Assembly: GCA_003024785.1 (NCBI GenBank)
Contig: PUQB01000296.1
Coordinates: 239,391-303,390 of the forward strand
Length of the DNA stretch: 64,000 nt
Origin: Selaginella tamariscina
Lineage: Eukaryota; Streptophyta; Lycopodiopsida; Selaginellales; Selaginellaceae
Reading direction: 5' to 3'
The position numbers and the translations under genes were made by a program. Below the pieces are notes generated by a model. It was not told the DNA's origin. It saw only the letters and a list, made by a program, of their open reading frames with translations, and searched no databases. Shown here piece after piece: positions 46,501 to 58,330 of the stretch (positions are counted from its first letter, which is position 1; every line of letters starts with the position of its first letter).

Positions 46501-47790
46501 CGTCCTTAAAGTCGTGATACTTGGATGGTAGGGAAGAAGGAGGAGAAGGAGAAGGAGTAGGAGAAGGAGATTGAAAAACAGGAGAGTCGGATACAGGAAA
46601 GGTAGAAGAGGACGTAGGAGTTACTTGAAAGGCAAAAAGGTGGAAGGAGCAGGATCAGTGGCGAGTTCATGCATGGTAGTGGTAAGAACTCGGAGAGGAG
46701 AAGGAGGGAGCTGTGACTGAAAAAGAGGAAGGATCTTGGGGGGTGGAACAGAAGCAGAGTAACAGAAAGAGGCAGGATTGGAAAAACCTGTGTGGATGTT
46801 GACGAGTGTACAGGATTGGAAGAATCCTGTACAGGAGTCCGTGGTTGCGCAGGAGTGGGGAAAGCCTGCGAATGTGCTGACGAATCAACAGGAGGTGGAT
46901 CCTGTTGAGGAGGAACCTTCGACACTGATACAGGATTGGAAGAACCCTGTACAGGAAGCAAACTTACAGGAGTGGAGAGAGCCTGCGGATGTGCTGAGGA
47001 ACTGACATGAGGTGAATCCTGTCGAGGAGGAGTCTTCAACACTGGTACAGGAACAGGCACGGTCAATCCTGTAGCTTGTACTGCCTCAGATACTAAGGAT
47101 GTATCCTGCACACAGGAAGGTACAGGATTGATCCTAGCTGTGGAGAGGAAAACGTGAGCGTCCTAGACCTCCAGTCGATCTGCGGATTTGCAACAACGAA
47201 CCATGGCATGCCCAAAATGATGGGAGTCGACCGAGTCTTGATCAAGTTGAAGGAAATTGAACAGTTGAATGTGCCATGACTGCAGGAGAGAGGTTCGGTA
47301 GCATGGGTAACTGCGCCAGAAGCAATCAGACGCCCATCGGCCACCTCTACAGGAACTGCACGCTTCAACTTCACCACCGAAATGCCATGTTGAGTTGCAA
47401 AAGTGTCATCCATGAAGCATGCATTTGCACCAGTGTCTAACAGGCAAACTCCTTGAGCTCTCGATTATTAAATGAATGTGTACAGGAAACTTGAGTGATG
47501 GAATGGTATGAGCAGCACCAATGGAGCCTGCACCTACGTCCAACTTCGCGGCTCCTAGACGAAGTGGACATTGAAGTTTTTGACTGAACTTCAGCTTCAA
47601 CTTCACGCGTCTTGAACTTCCTGGCTTTAATAGGACATCTGCCACCTTGTGTCCTGCTTCACCACAATACAAGCATAGGTTCTCACTGCACGACGTTGCT
47701 TCTCAGCAGCGGAAAGAGAGCCACGCTTGGATTTCTCAACCTCCATAGGAACTATCCAGAAGGTGGTGCAGGAACATGTACCACAGCTGC
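43561..47790 (-). pseudogene. Ty3/gypsy chromovirus pol (5'-truncated, frameshifted)
   Basis: Minus-strand order: zinc knuckle LCLYCGEAGHK near 47680; protease with LLDTGANACFMDD near 47440; Pro/Ser-rich linker 46500-47050; RT with [20 protein letters not shown] near 46300 and FVVIYLDDILIFSK near 45980, with the YLDD catalytic motif intact; RNase H around 45450; integrase zinc-binding GHFGVAKT...CDTCNRSK near 44830-44710, core [15 protein letters not shown] near 44640 and [12 protein letters not shown] near 44450; chromodomain with YEVAAILDSR near 43770 and a WKGY-type segment. Lengths fit a full pol. Most of gag and the 5' LTR are lost at 47790, so the element cannot be autonomous as assembled. 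The chromodomain in this family guides insertion into heterochromatin. Confidence 0.85.
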
Positions 47791-47792
47791 AG

Positions 47793-47940
47793 GATTGAAT
47801 ATCTTGTTAAGTGGAAGGGTTACCCGGCATGCGAGTCGACATGGGAACCATTGGATAATCTACAAAACGCAATGGAGATAGTGAAGGAGTTTGAGGCAAG
47901 GTCTCAAACTGTTACTAATGATGATGAGAAAATAAAGTGA
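47793..47940 (+). pseudogene. Integrase C-terminal chromodomain of a plus-strand gypsy element
   Basis: Open for 48 codons in one frame: EYLVKWKGYPACESTWEP and then an acidic tail ending at TGA 47938-47940. This is the aromatic-cage half of a chromodomain. The rest of its pol is missing; the sequence joins abruptly to the minus-strand element at about 47791. It is followed about 370 bp later by a purine tract and LTR in the same orientation, so it is the 3' end of the element owning that LTR. Confidence 0.85.
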
Positions 47941-48306
47941 ACTTATTCTTATTAACCTAGGGCCGACAACAACCTTAACTAAAGGCCTCCAATATAAATT
48001 CTAGTTAACTTAAAGAAATTAACTAACTTATTGTCTGTGTTGGGTGACAAATTTTGCAGACGTGCAAAAGGTCTCCAAGTGACTTCTTGTTGTAGGTGGT
48101 GCCTCCAATAGCTGAGTTGTCGCTCAATGAACGATGGTTCTGAAGTACTTGGCTTCGCGTAATGCAAGGGGGGTAATAAACTTGTGAACTTTTTGCTGAC
48201 TCCGCATAGAGTGATAGCATTAGTTTTCAGTTAATTTTTCCTAACCTAGTCTAGTCTTGGAGTTAGACGTCAAGGAGGACGTTGACATTTTCAAAGGCGG
48301 GGAGTG
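47941..48306 (+). other. 3' non-coding region and polypurine tract before an LTR
   Basis: No coding content. It ends CAAAGGCGGGGAGTG immediately before TGTCATAG, a typical polypurine tract used to prime plus-strand cDNA. Confidence 0.6.
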
Positions 48307-49256
48307 TGTCATAGTTTTTACTATGACTCGACCCTTTACTTTGGGGTTTGACTGTTGTTACCTACCGAGTTGTGTGACGAACCCTAGTTATAGTGAGAAA
48401 CAGCCCTGCTTAGTGCACTTAGGTGTTTAGGGGTAGTCCGGCCAGCTGTCACTAGGTACCTCAAGAAACTCTAGGCGAAGGTAGTACATACCCTCTAGAA
48501 AACTCTCCCCAGTTTGACGTTACAAAGATAGGTTTTCCATTTAAATATAGCTTGTCAAAAAGGGTGAGGGACACCCCTAGGGTTGCCCTAACCCCATGCC
48601 CTAATACCCCTCCTAGGGGTTAGGTTTAGGGTTAGGTTAGGACAACCATTTTCTCTAAGGGTTGGCATTTCTGTGCCAGCCCACTTACTTAGGTAAATGG
48701 GGGGGGGGGGTTCCGTCACATAATAAGGTAGAGTATATGTAGTGAGGCTTCCTAGGTTCAAAAGAGAGCTCGTTAACCTCCTACCGGTGCAAGCTAAGCT
48801 TGTGTCGTCAAGGTGCAACCCTTCGTTGTGCCGCTCAAACTTCCACACGACAGGGGTACAACCCACCTAGGGTTAGACTATCCTTATCGTTGGCAAGATT
48901 TTGCCTTTGAGATAGGGGCACGTCACTTCCAAGGAGTTAGTCAATTCCTTGGTCCGAAAACCTGTCCGCAAGCTCAAAGGCATTGCCCGAGTTCACGTTC
49001 CGCAAAACTAGTGGTTGAGGCCTTGCTCCGGCACCTCAACCATGCCAAGTAGGAACGACACCTAAAGCTCGGCTAGTCAGTGTATCCTGATTCACAAGGT
49101 GAGTCTCGTTCGTGGACTTAGTCAGCTAGGAGTTTGATTCCTAGGGCTTGGTTCTTAATACAGGTTATTTTACCAGAATTCCGTGGGGTTTCCAGAAGGG
49201 TTCCAGGGTTGGCACCTAGCAAGCTGCCTTTGTGGCACCAGGTAAAAACTCTGACA
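48307..49256 (+). mobile_element. Complete LTR (950 bp) of a Ty3/gypsy family
   Basis: Starts TGTCATAGTTTTTACTATGAC and ends CTCTGACA, with a TGTCA/TGACA terminal inverted repeat and a polypurine tract just upstream. Its 3' half resembles the decayed blocks at 7-14 kb, and an internal 70-bp piece (48402-48472) recurs in palindrome array 2. With a pol end on its left and gag on its right, it may be shared by two elements in tandem. Confidence 0.75.
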
Positions 49257-52200
49257 ATCGTGCTCGGCAATAACCTACGACGTAGAGGGGGACAGATGGC
49301 ATGACATGGAAACCTCCACCTCCTCTTGGTGTAGGTAAAAGTGATGGCTATGACAAGCCCTCACACAAGAGAGTTGAACCCGTGTTCAATGAGTACCCAT
49401 GAGGAAGGAGACCCTGTGCAAGAGAACCCCAGAAGGGAAGGCCTACGTTAGAGGCAGGAATCTCAAGGCGGAGAAATTAGCACGAATAGCGACAGGGGAC
49501 AAGAGTCGGAGGTCCTGTGTGCCCAATGCCATGAGGACGCAAGGTAGAAAACCCAGAGTCGCCGTCACCCACCAAGGTAAGGCGGGTGGAGTGGATGCCC
49601 AGAAAGAGGAGAGGAATAGCCTCATCCAGAAGGACCCCACAAGAAGGGGCACCGATTATCAAAAAACAACCTTCGCACCAGGAGTTCAGCCGATCGGATG
49701 ATGTAACAGGCTGAGGTAGTGCCAGAATGAGAGCCCAAGGCTCTGAAAGGCCAAGTTACACATGGGACAACCACCCACGTGAAGGTGACTAGACGTCGAC
49801 GAGCTGACGGACTGGTACCAACAAGGGGGGCCACACAATGGTCACTTTGGGCAAGGGATGAGGGGATCCGTCCTAGGGAGAGGGAAATCCGCCCGAGCGA
49901 GCAAGACCGTCCTCTACGGGACTCCCACACCTTCTCCACGGGACCCTCACACCTTCTCTATGGGGACCCCGCACCTCCTCTACGGGACCCCCGCACCTCC
50001 TCCATAGGGACCTCTATGGTTGTCCCCCTATGGACCTCCACCTTATTGTTGAGGAGCACTAGCTGTCAACATAAGTGATAACCACAAGAAGCTAAGTGCA
50101 TTTACCTGCACTCTAGACAAAAAGGCACACGCCTGGTGGATTGTGATTCCATGAGGCAAACGAGGAAGCTTGCTAGAAAACCACATGGAGGGCGTTTTTG
50201 GATACCTTCTGAGAGAAAAAAAGCGAGGAAGAGGTAATCCATAAGCTCACTAGCTTGAAACAAAAAAGTGAGAGAGTCGGTCAACGAATACACAGTTCCA
50301 TGTTGGATACATCGCCCGACTAAAGGATGCCCCAATCGACTTGATCAAGAAAAATGTGGTACCAAAAGGGCTTGCGGCCGGAGATTCGCAAGTGGTTGGG
50401 CTAGATGATGATCGGACGTCTAACAAGTTGCTTTGATACGCCAAGAAGGCTGAGAAGTGAGAAGCGGAAAGACTCCATGAAAAGAAGATGCAGGACAAAT
50501 CAAATGCTGAGGGGCAAACGACACTGCCATGGATGAGGAAAACCTCTTAGACATCCCAAAAGCCTGCCAGAAAGGAGAGATGGTCGGGAGTCAAAGGACA
50601 CATGCAGCTACAGTGAGGGGAAACCCACCAAAGGGTAGCATGGAAGAAAGACTTAACTACAACATTGGCTCAACTGGGTTTACGCCGCACACAGGGATAA
50701 GTATTGTCAAGTATGTAACATTCGCAAGTCCCACAACACGAACGACTGCTATCAATTGGCCGAACTTTTGAGTGGAAGGCAACCGCAGGCAGCCACATTG
50801 ATGGTAGAACGGAAGGTAGAGGGGGATGCAAACAACTGGGGAAGTTATGGGCATAGAATGGAAGGGAACAACCAAACTCGTAGGAGGTCACGGTCAGGAG
50901 ATCGGAGTCAAAGGTCTTGTTCCCAAGAAACGGGCATCCCTACCGACCTAGGTACAATGATAGGGAGAGGTAGTTGAAACATAGGGAGATGACATGTGCT
51001 CTATGCGGTGGCCAGCACCCACCTTACCGATGCTCCTAGGCATCATTAATCAAAACCCATGTTGGAAGTGTAAGCATCCGGCACTACAAGGGCAACAAAC
51101 GAACAAACCACTGCCAGCCTAACACCAATCCCTAAACTGCAGGCAAACTAGGTAATGGTAGTACTACTAGGATGGGACAATGGGATGAACATGACACCAC
51201 ATGCCCCCCTAATGGAAGAAACAAGGGGATTGCACATGTGTTAGAACTAGGGGAACTGGGCACCACGAGAAGGAACAAGCAACAAAACACTCAATATTGA
51301 GCAGTGGGTGAGGAAGCAAATCAATGTACCAACCACTCTAGGACTGGCAAAGCCCAACCAGAGCCAAGGTCGAGGGGAGCAATGAGGAGGCGGAGATGCC
51401 GCACCTTTAGCAGAGGAGAGGGCCAAGGCATCAATAAGACAAGAAGAGCCACTCCGTCCAACCACACTATGCAGGGCTTGGCCACAAGGATCAAATAGGC
51501 CCTAGCCAAGAGTCACTACAACCACAATAGACTTTGTGGATGATGTACCAACCATTTCGGTAAGAATGACGGGCTGCATAATCAGCAATGTGATTATAGA
51601 TGGTGAGTTAGCAGTGAACATAATGTCAACGAAACTCCATTTTGCTGAATATGCCAACCCTGGAGCCCACTCCTTTCCAGGTATGCATGGCAAATCAAGC
51701 CATGGTAAAACCCAAGGGTATCCTAAGGGCAGTGGAAGTCAAAATCCAAGTTGTAAATTTTGGATAAACATCATCATCTTCGACATGCACACCAGGGGGG
51801 ATTCAACCTACTTCTTGGTCGCCCCTAGCTCAGTTGTTGAAGGTGTAGCACAACTAGGAGCACCAGAAAATAAGATTCCCCACCAAAAAGGACTAAGGTC
51901 AGTGTCCTCAAGGCAACCGGGCACCCACACAACGAGTCAAAACGCTAGAACACTATGCACCAGGCAGGCACGAAGGATTGCACAATGATGAAACAACGCC
52001 CCTCCTACACCCATCCATCATGTTCGAGCCGCGTTAAAGTAGGTGGACCCCCATCAAGGTAGACACACATGGGCAGAACGAGGTCACATGGGGAGTGCCC
52101 CAAGCTCGAAAACAATACGAACACAATCGGTAGCTCAAGGACTAGATCACCAACCACCTTCGCAAGTCAAAGGAGCCACCTAGACACACCACAACTAGAC

Positions 52201-53149
52201 AACAACGCCACCTAACTGGACTGATTGAAGATCAGCTCCGGTGGGAGAAGAGCCCCGGCAGGGACATCTCCTATTAGTAGTAAGGCACAAAGTCCTAGAA
52301 GTGGAATGCGTGAGATTGGCGGTGAAAGGCCTCGGTAGGGAGGGACCAACATGTAAAGCCCTATAGTTAAGACTAGGGTGGGCTCTACCAGATGTCAGTA
52401 ACGGCAATGGTAGAGAAGCACTATGACAGACAGCTAACAGTAAACTACATTGGGTCGGATACCCACTCAAACCAAGGCACCTCGGGGCAAGGCAGCTACT
52501 ACGACGGGAACTCCCAAGGAGGCACAGCATGAAGGACAGTGCAGCCGAGAGAAAGACCTCTAGACACACGTGTGGCCAACTCACCAAGTCACATGATCCA
52601 GAGGATGGACCGCATGTGTGAAGCACATACTACAAGGCAATGATGGTCAGGTGTTGCCATCATTGCAAATCTAGGCATAGGGATAGGCGCCCCAGTCACC
52701 TCAAATGACATCATGAGGGCTGCCACATTGACAGTAACCAAGAGATATACAGTGCAATACCTTAGCCACCATGACGACGGAGCAGACCATGCTAGTGGTC
52801 ATCCAAGAGATTCGTGTGTCCATTGAAGGCTAGGAGAGGAGGCGGAACTCGTGTCACTTAGGTATTCAAGGTTTTGAAGAGTTGATCGGCTGACCCGATG
52901 TTTTGGCGGATCAAAAGATAGATACTCCTGGACGAGTTCTTTGACCTTCCGTGGCGAGAAGTGGAGAATCCAAGATTCACCAAAAGGGTTCATCCAGTCC
53001 ATGGAATTGGTAGCCAACCAGACCGGACATAGAGGGATCCAATTCCGCTTGGGGAGACGAAGCCACAAAGGTCCGCCACTAGAGGCAACGAGGCATTATG
53101 GGGCATACAAGAACCTCAGGAAGCAGCTGAGTTTTGTAGCATTGGTGGC
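49257..53149 (+). pseudogene. Gag-protease remnant of a Ty3/gypsy element
   Basis: Downstream of the LTR. Gag-like Lys/Arg-rich pieces (QKEERNSLIQKD near 49590), a capsid-like stretch with KKAHAWWIV near 50120, and a zinc knuckle CALCGGQHPPYRC near 50995-51033 are readable. Around 51540-51640 a protease-like MTGCIISNVIIDGELAVNIMS follows (family D-G-G/S with the following VN). No reverse transcriptase could be read from 52000 to 53149. Many stops. A younger element is inserted at 53149. Confidence 0.65.
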
Positions 53150-53824
53150 TGTTAAAGGTAAAATATTAGGAGCATAGGACATCCTACTGAGAGAGAATAA
53201 GGGTAGGAAGGTCTGTAGTAAGCATGGAAGGGAAAGGCTGTGAAGGAGGAAAATCCTTACGAGAGGAAAAGGTGCGTAAGGAAAAGGAAAGAAAGGTGTA
53301 AGTACCGAGAGGAAAAGGTGAGTAAGGAAAAGGAAGGAAAGGCTGTGAAGAAGGAAAATCCTTACCGAGAGGAAAAGGAAAAGGAAAGGATGACGTGGCG
53401 AGAGGAAGGGTAGTTAAGGAGTAGTTAGGGCAAGGAGAAGGGTCTCCAGAAGGGTCTCACAGAAGTTCTAACAGGAGAAGGGTCTCCATTTGAAGTTTTA
53501 GCAGGAGATAAAGGTTCTCTACACTTTGTCTTTTGTATTCATGTTAGTAATGAAAGGTGCATATTAGAGAATCTTGTGTGTGTGTATGTTACTCTCAATG
53601 AATGGATCTAACAAGGCAATAGCCAAAATCCGTTCTTGCCCTTGACTTTGGAGACCAGTCATAGTGGCACTGGGAGAAGTCTGATATATATACAGATATA
53701 TTGAGAGTTGAGAAAGGAAAGGGTGTAGCCTTTCCTGTACGTTGTATGAAAGGTTTCCTGTCTGCGTGAAGGAAACAGGTTAAATAGGAAAAGGTGAGGC
53801 AGAGAGCCCTTTTCCTGTTTAACA
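53150..53824 (+). repeat. 5' LTR of the gag-only element
   Basis: 675 bp, TG...CA, rich in GAGAGGAAAAGG and AAAGGCTGTGAAGRAGGAAAA units in its U3 half. I count roughly 16 differences from the 3' LTR, all small insertions or deletions and no clear substitution. Confidence 0.92.
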
Positions 53825-53826
53825 AT

Positions 53827-53843
53827 TGGCGACCACGGAGGGA
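53827..53843 (+). other. Putative primer-binding site
   Basis: TGGCGACCACGGAGGGA begins two bases after the 5' LTR, with the expected TGG complementary to a tRNA CCA end. I do not assign the tRNA. Confidence 0.6.
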
Positions 53844-53955
53844 TTTCGCCATTGCAGTGTTAGCATTCATTGAGAAAAGAGGCTAAAAAGATAGAATCTC
53901 ATTCTGAAAAAGGCTCGGAAGGTGTAGAGCCAGATGTGTAAAGGAGAAGGAATGA

Positions 53956-55640
53956 ATGGAACCGTGGAGGAACCATCGTCCTGATCCAGCCTTAGCTGAT
54001 CAGAGGAACCAAAGGCAGGCCAATAGAGTGGCTGCCCAACAGCAACCTGAAACTGACGAAAATAGACGTCAAAATATCCTTGGCAAGATAGTAGAGGATA
54101 TTGCAGAAACAATACAGAAATCTGAGGCTGATCCAGAGAATTGGAGGCAGTATCAAACAGCTGGTTTAGAGGAAACAGTGAGAGGAGGGAGTGCCTGTTC
54201 ATATACCGAGATTGCAAGGAGAAGGATCTCCTGAGAACTCCCGAAGAGGAAGGGAGGAAGGTGTAAGAGGAAATACACCAGAGCAAAGGGTTATTACAAA
54301 TATGGCACTTTTCCCGGGAATGTTTGGGGGTACGGTGATGTATCCCACATTCTCTGCAGGAAAGAAGGAAAATCCGAAAAGGCACTTACAACAGTTTGAA
54401 GAGGTAGTAAAACTGTATAAGGTGACGGATGCAGAAAGGCTGCTTATATTTCCACATACATTGAAAGGAAATGCCTCTGACTGGTATTATGATTTAGAAA
54501 AGGAAGTCAGGAGAATTATCAGAAGGTTACTGATGCATTTAAGGAATATTTCAGAAAGGAGGAATTGCCGGAGGAACATTTAGAGAAGTTAAGGACTATC
54601 CTTCAAGGCAAAACAGAAAAGATAGATGAATATACACACCGTTTTAAGAAACATGAGAAAAAGTGTAAGGCATATGTGAAGATGGATGCCTTATTGCAAT
54701 GGTATAAGCAAGGGTTGCTAAAACCATATAGAGATCTAGCACTTACTATCAATGAAAAGGATAGAGAGGATCTCATTAATCAATTAAAAATATATGAGAA
54801 GAAAGAGCAAAGATAGAAAAGATTGCAGAAGGAAAGCTGAAAGTATATGGAAGAAAGGAAGAATCCTCTGATGAAGAGGAAGAGGAAGCTGATGTAGTAA
54901 AAGTTCGAAAATATCCTATAGATGAGAAAGCATTGGCTCAAATGATGAAAACTTTAAAAGGAATGACAGTTAAAGAGGAGTTAAAGGAAAAAGTATGGTG
55001 TACTAAATGTAACAATCCTGGTCATACGGTAGAGGAATGTAGCTGCAATTGCCTACATGCCAAATATGCGGAAAGGAAGGACATGTAGGAACTGCAACAT
55101 TTCCTAAATCAGAATGTGGCTAGTATAGAGAGAGAAAGGAGAATGGATGAACGTCCACCTCCTAGAAGGTTCCCACCTAATAGGAATCGTGGGAATGATA
55201 GGAATGATAATGCATTCCTTATGAGAACAGGAACAATATATATGGCAGAAGGAATGAAGTTCCTTATCAGAATAGGAAACGGATATTATGACGAAGGAAT
55301 GATAATCCTTACGAAATTAGAGAGGAAATTATTATGCAGGAAGAAATGGTCCATATAAGGTGTGGCAGAATGATAGACCTTATCCTGAAAGAAATGATAG
55401 GCAATATAGAGGAGAGGAAAGACCATATCAAGGTCAAAGAGGCAGAAATGATTCCTATAACAAGGAAATGATAAACAAGGATTGCAGGGTAGGAATTTTC
55501 CTTCCCAGGTTTGTTATACATGTGGTGAAACAGGACATATCTCTAGGGAATGTCCTAGGCGGAAGGTACAACCTCCTACTTCCACCAGAACGACTAATGT
55601 GCAGCCTACAACACGGCTTATTCAAATAGAGGAGGAAAAG
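53956..55640 (+). CDS. Gag polyprotein of the gag-only element (frameshifted)
   Basis: ATG at 53956 (MEPWRNHRPDPALAD) opens a Gln/Arg-rich N-terminus. A retrotransposon capsid domain follows at about 54350-54810: NPKRHLQQFEEVVKLY, HTLKGNASDWYYDLE, EYTHRFKKHEKKCKAY, WYKQGLLKPYRDLA. Three CCHC-type knuckles come next: CTKCNNPGHTVEEC near 54997, CQICGKEGHV near 55048, and CYTCGETGHISREC at 55512-55553. Capsid assembles the particle and the knuckles bind RNA. At least five frame changes interrupt it, all consistent with single-base indels. Confidence 0.8.
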
Positions 55641-56109
55641 ATGAGTATCCACCCGTAAGGGCAGTTATAGCTCTTCAAGAGAAGAAGAAGGAATCCTCTT
55701 GTTATGGAGAAGGTGAGGTAGTTACTATTCCTAACAAGAAGGAGAGCTTGTTACAGGAAAATGTAAGCAAAGGAGCAGGATTCTGACCAGAAAGGTCAGA
55801 CTGATAACGAATCAGAAGGTACAGATAAAGGTGATATAGATAAAGGTGAACAAAGTTTTTCATTATTACCATTACATGATAAAACAATGGACTCCATGTA
55901 TCACCAAGCTATAAATCAGGAGATAAAGATTACGCTTGGACATTGATAAAGGTAGCTCCTTACATAAGAAACCAGATATTAAATGCATTAAGTTTAGTTC
56001 AGCAAACATCACCTTCACGTGAAGGATATACAGTTTGTAAAATGGATAAGGAAGTACTGTATGAAGGTGATTATGATGGACAGTTCCTTGCATCACAGTA
56101 TATGGGAAG

Positions 56110-56600
56110 GAATAAGTTAAAGAGTATTAATAGATGGAGGTTCAGGTGTGAATTTTATTGAAGAAGGTGAATGTAAAAGGATGGGTTTAGGACCAATCCA
56201 ACCTGCTCCATTTAACCTTAAAATGGCTGCAACGAAGTGTAAGGTCATTAAGCATAATGAGAGGAGTCACTATCACAGTAAAAGGATTCAAATATAGGAT
56301 ATCCTTGCTTGTCCTACAAAAAGAAGAAAAGGATACTGTTTATACTATGTTCTTAGCCAACTATGGATTAAGTCTGATAAGGTTATTCAGAATGGAAGAA
56401 CAGGAAAGATGATGGTAGAAGAAGGAGAAGGAAAACTAATGATCTATAATCATACTAAAAGGTATGTTAAAAAGGAAATCCGACCTCTTGTTTTAGAAGG
56501 ATATGATTGGTTTAATGGGCTAGATAATCAGGAAGAAGTAGAAATCCTGAAAGCATATCCTAACTTAAAGGTCTTTAAAATATTGACCTTCACGTAGTGC
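56110..56600 (+). CDS. Retropepsin-like domain and following segment (frameshifted)
   Basis: VLIDGGSGVNFIEEGECKRM near 56125-56185 has the aspartyl-protease D-G-G with downstream hydrophobics, as in Athila/Tat-type proteases. The following segment to 56597 includes LVLEGYDWFNGLDNQEEVEIL (56489-56551), reminiscent of the GMPWL-like flap region that ends retropepsins. It is the last recognisable domain before a short Lys/Glu-rich tail and the polypurine tract. Confidence 0.6.
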
Positions 56601-56999
56601 TGAAAGGAAAGAAAACTGTTCAGCAGAAGGAAAACGACAGACCTGATTACAGGAAAAGTTTTATAAGGCAATCCTGTATAAGATTGATTTGCAGGAACAA
56701 CCTTCAGAGTATACATATGTGTATACCAAGATCCTTTAAAGCAAGTGAATATAAACACAGAAAAGAAGCCAAAGGAACAGGAAGGAAAAACTATTCAGGA
56801 ACAGGAAGAAAGCAAATGATCCTAAGGAACAAGATGCAGGAAAGCAAGTGCTGCAACTTAAGGTATCAACTTCCAACCAAGAACTTAGGAAAGTGAAGAA
56901 CAACTTTTGGAAGTATAAAGGAGAGAATCCACAGTACCATGAAGATCAACATCCAAAGGAAGGAGTAGGATAGTTGCCGTGAGGACACAGCAACAAATA

Positions 57000-57011
57000 A
57001 GGAGGGGGCAG
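57000..57011 (+). other. Polypurine tract of the gag-only element
   Basis: AAGGAGGGGGCAG lies immediately upstream of the 3' LTR start TGTTAAAGG. Confidence 0.75.
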
Positions 57012-57691
57012 TGTTAAAGGTAAAATATTAGGAGCATAGGACATCCTACTGTAGAGAGAATAAGGGTAGGAAGGTCTGTAGTAAGCATGGAAGGGAAAGG
57101 CTGTGAAGGAGAAAATCCTTACCGAGAGGAAAAGGTGCGTAAGGAAAAGGAAAGAAAGGTGTGAAGTACGAGAGGAAAAGAGTAAGGAAAAGGAAGGAAA
57201 GGCTGTGAAGAGGAAAATCCTTACCGAGAGGAAAAGGAAAAAGGAAAAAGGATGACGTGGCGAGAGGAAGGGTAGTTAAGGAGTAGTTAGGGCAAGGAGA
57301 AGGGGTCTCCAGAAGGGTCTCCACAAGAAGTTCTAACAGGAGAAAGGGTCTCCATTTGAAGTTTAGCAGGAGATAAAGGTTCTCTACACTTTGTCTTTTG
57401 TATTCATGTTAGTAATGAAAGGTGCATATTAGAGAATCTTGTGTGTGTATGTGTTACTCTCAATGAATGGATCTAACAAGGCAATAGCCAAAATCCGTTC
57501 TTGCCCTTGACTTTGGAGACCAGTCATAGTGGCACTGGGAGAAGTCTGATATATATATACAGATATATTGAGAGTTGAGAAAGGAAAGGGTGTAGCCTTT
57601 CCTGTACGTTGTATGAAAGGTTTCCTGTCTGCGTGAAGGAAACAGGTTAAATAGGAAAAGGTGAGGCAGAGAGCCCTTTTCCTGTTTAACA
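57012..57691 (+). repeat. 3' LTR of the gag-only element
   Basis: 680 bp, TG...CA. It is identical to the 5' LTR apart from small indels, and identical over roughly the last 150 bp. Followed directly by the GTGGC target duplication. Confidence 0.92.
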
Positions 57692-58330
57692 GTGGCCTTC
57701 ATGCTCACATAAAGAATGGGAGAAACAAATCATTAAGCGGTTGGCAAACGGACTCTATAGGGCTTGGGAAGGAGTTGTAGTGAATTGGGCAAACTCGATT
57801 TATGGATGATAGTCGAAGGAAAGTTTGCACTATGTTCAAGATCTCAAGTAACCATTTTTAAAAATTAGCAAAAAGATGATCACTAACAATACTCTTTGGA
57901 AAGCCATATATAGTCAAAACACCTCTCGTATCACTAAATTGATAGTCCCCTCACTTGTGATAGACTTGGTGCATGGTACGAAATGGACCATCTTGGAGAA
58001 CCTATCCACCACAACAAGGTTGAGTCAAAACCTTTATACCTAGGAAGATATGTGATGAAGTTCATGGAAATCAATTTACAAAGGGCCACTCGAAATAGGT
58101 AGTGGTTGGAGTAGTCCATGTGAACAATGGTGAGAAACATTGGATTGACAACATATATCACAAGTTTGTACGAAAGTTGGCTATGTACTTACAGAGTGGA
58201 GGCCACCAGTACTCACAAGTAACAAGTTGGAATGTTTTGTGAACCTAAAATCTCTAGCAATAAGACATCATGACAAGATTGTAATACCTAGAGATGACAA
58301 GGCCTTCTGCTATATGTTTGTAAAAAAGCA
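57692..58330 (-). pseudogene. Gypsy integrase fragment, minus strand
   Basis: Minus-strand readings include MNFITYLPRYKGFDS near 58050-58090, the D-F-I-T-x-L-P-x-x-x-G-x-D integrase core start, a VVDRFSKMVHFVP-like stretch near 58000-57970, and an upstream C-x-x-C-type piece near 58155. It is decayed and truncated at the insertion site of the gag-only element. Confidence 0.65.

Larger units (their letters stand above)
53150..57691 (+). mobile_element. Complete non-autonomous LTR retrotransposon (gag/protease only)
   Basis: Two LTRs (53150-53824, 57012-57691) start TGTTAAAGG and end TTTAACA. They are flanked by identical 5-bp target duplications GTGGC (53145-53149 and 57692-57696). A primer-binding site and polypurine tract sit at the expected places. 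The 3.2-kb interior encodes a gag domain, three zinc knuckles and a DGGSGVN protease-like motif, but no reverse transcriptase, RNase H or integrase. It resembles plant terminal-repeat GAG elements (TR-GAG), which rely on enzymes from other retrotransposons. LTR differences are indels only, so insertion is probably recent. Confidence 0.88.

Noticed and set aside
52195..53068. Minus-strand open frames after the gag-protease remnant
   Set aside because: No retroelement or host motif found; probably decayed retroelement interior.
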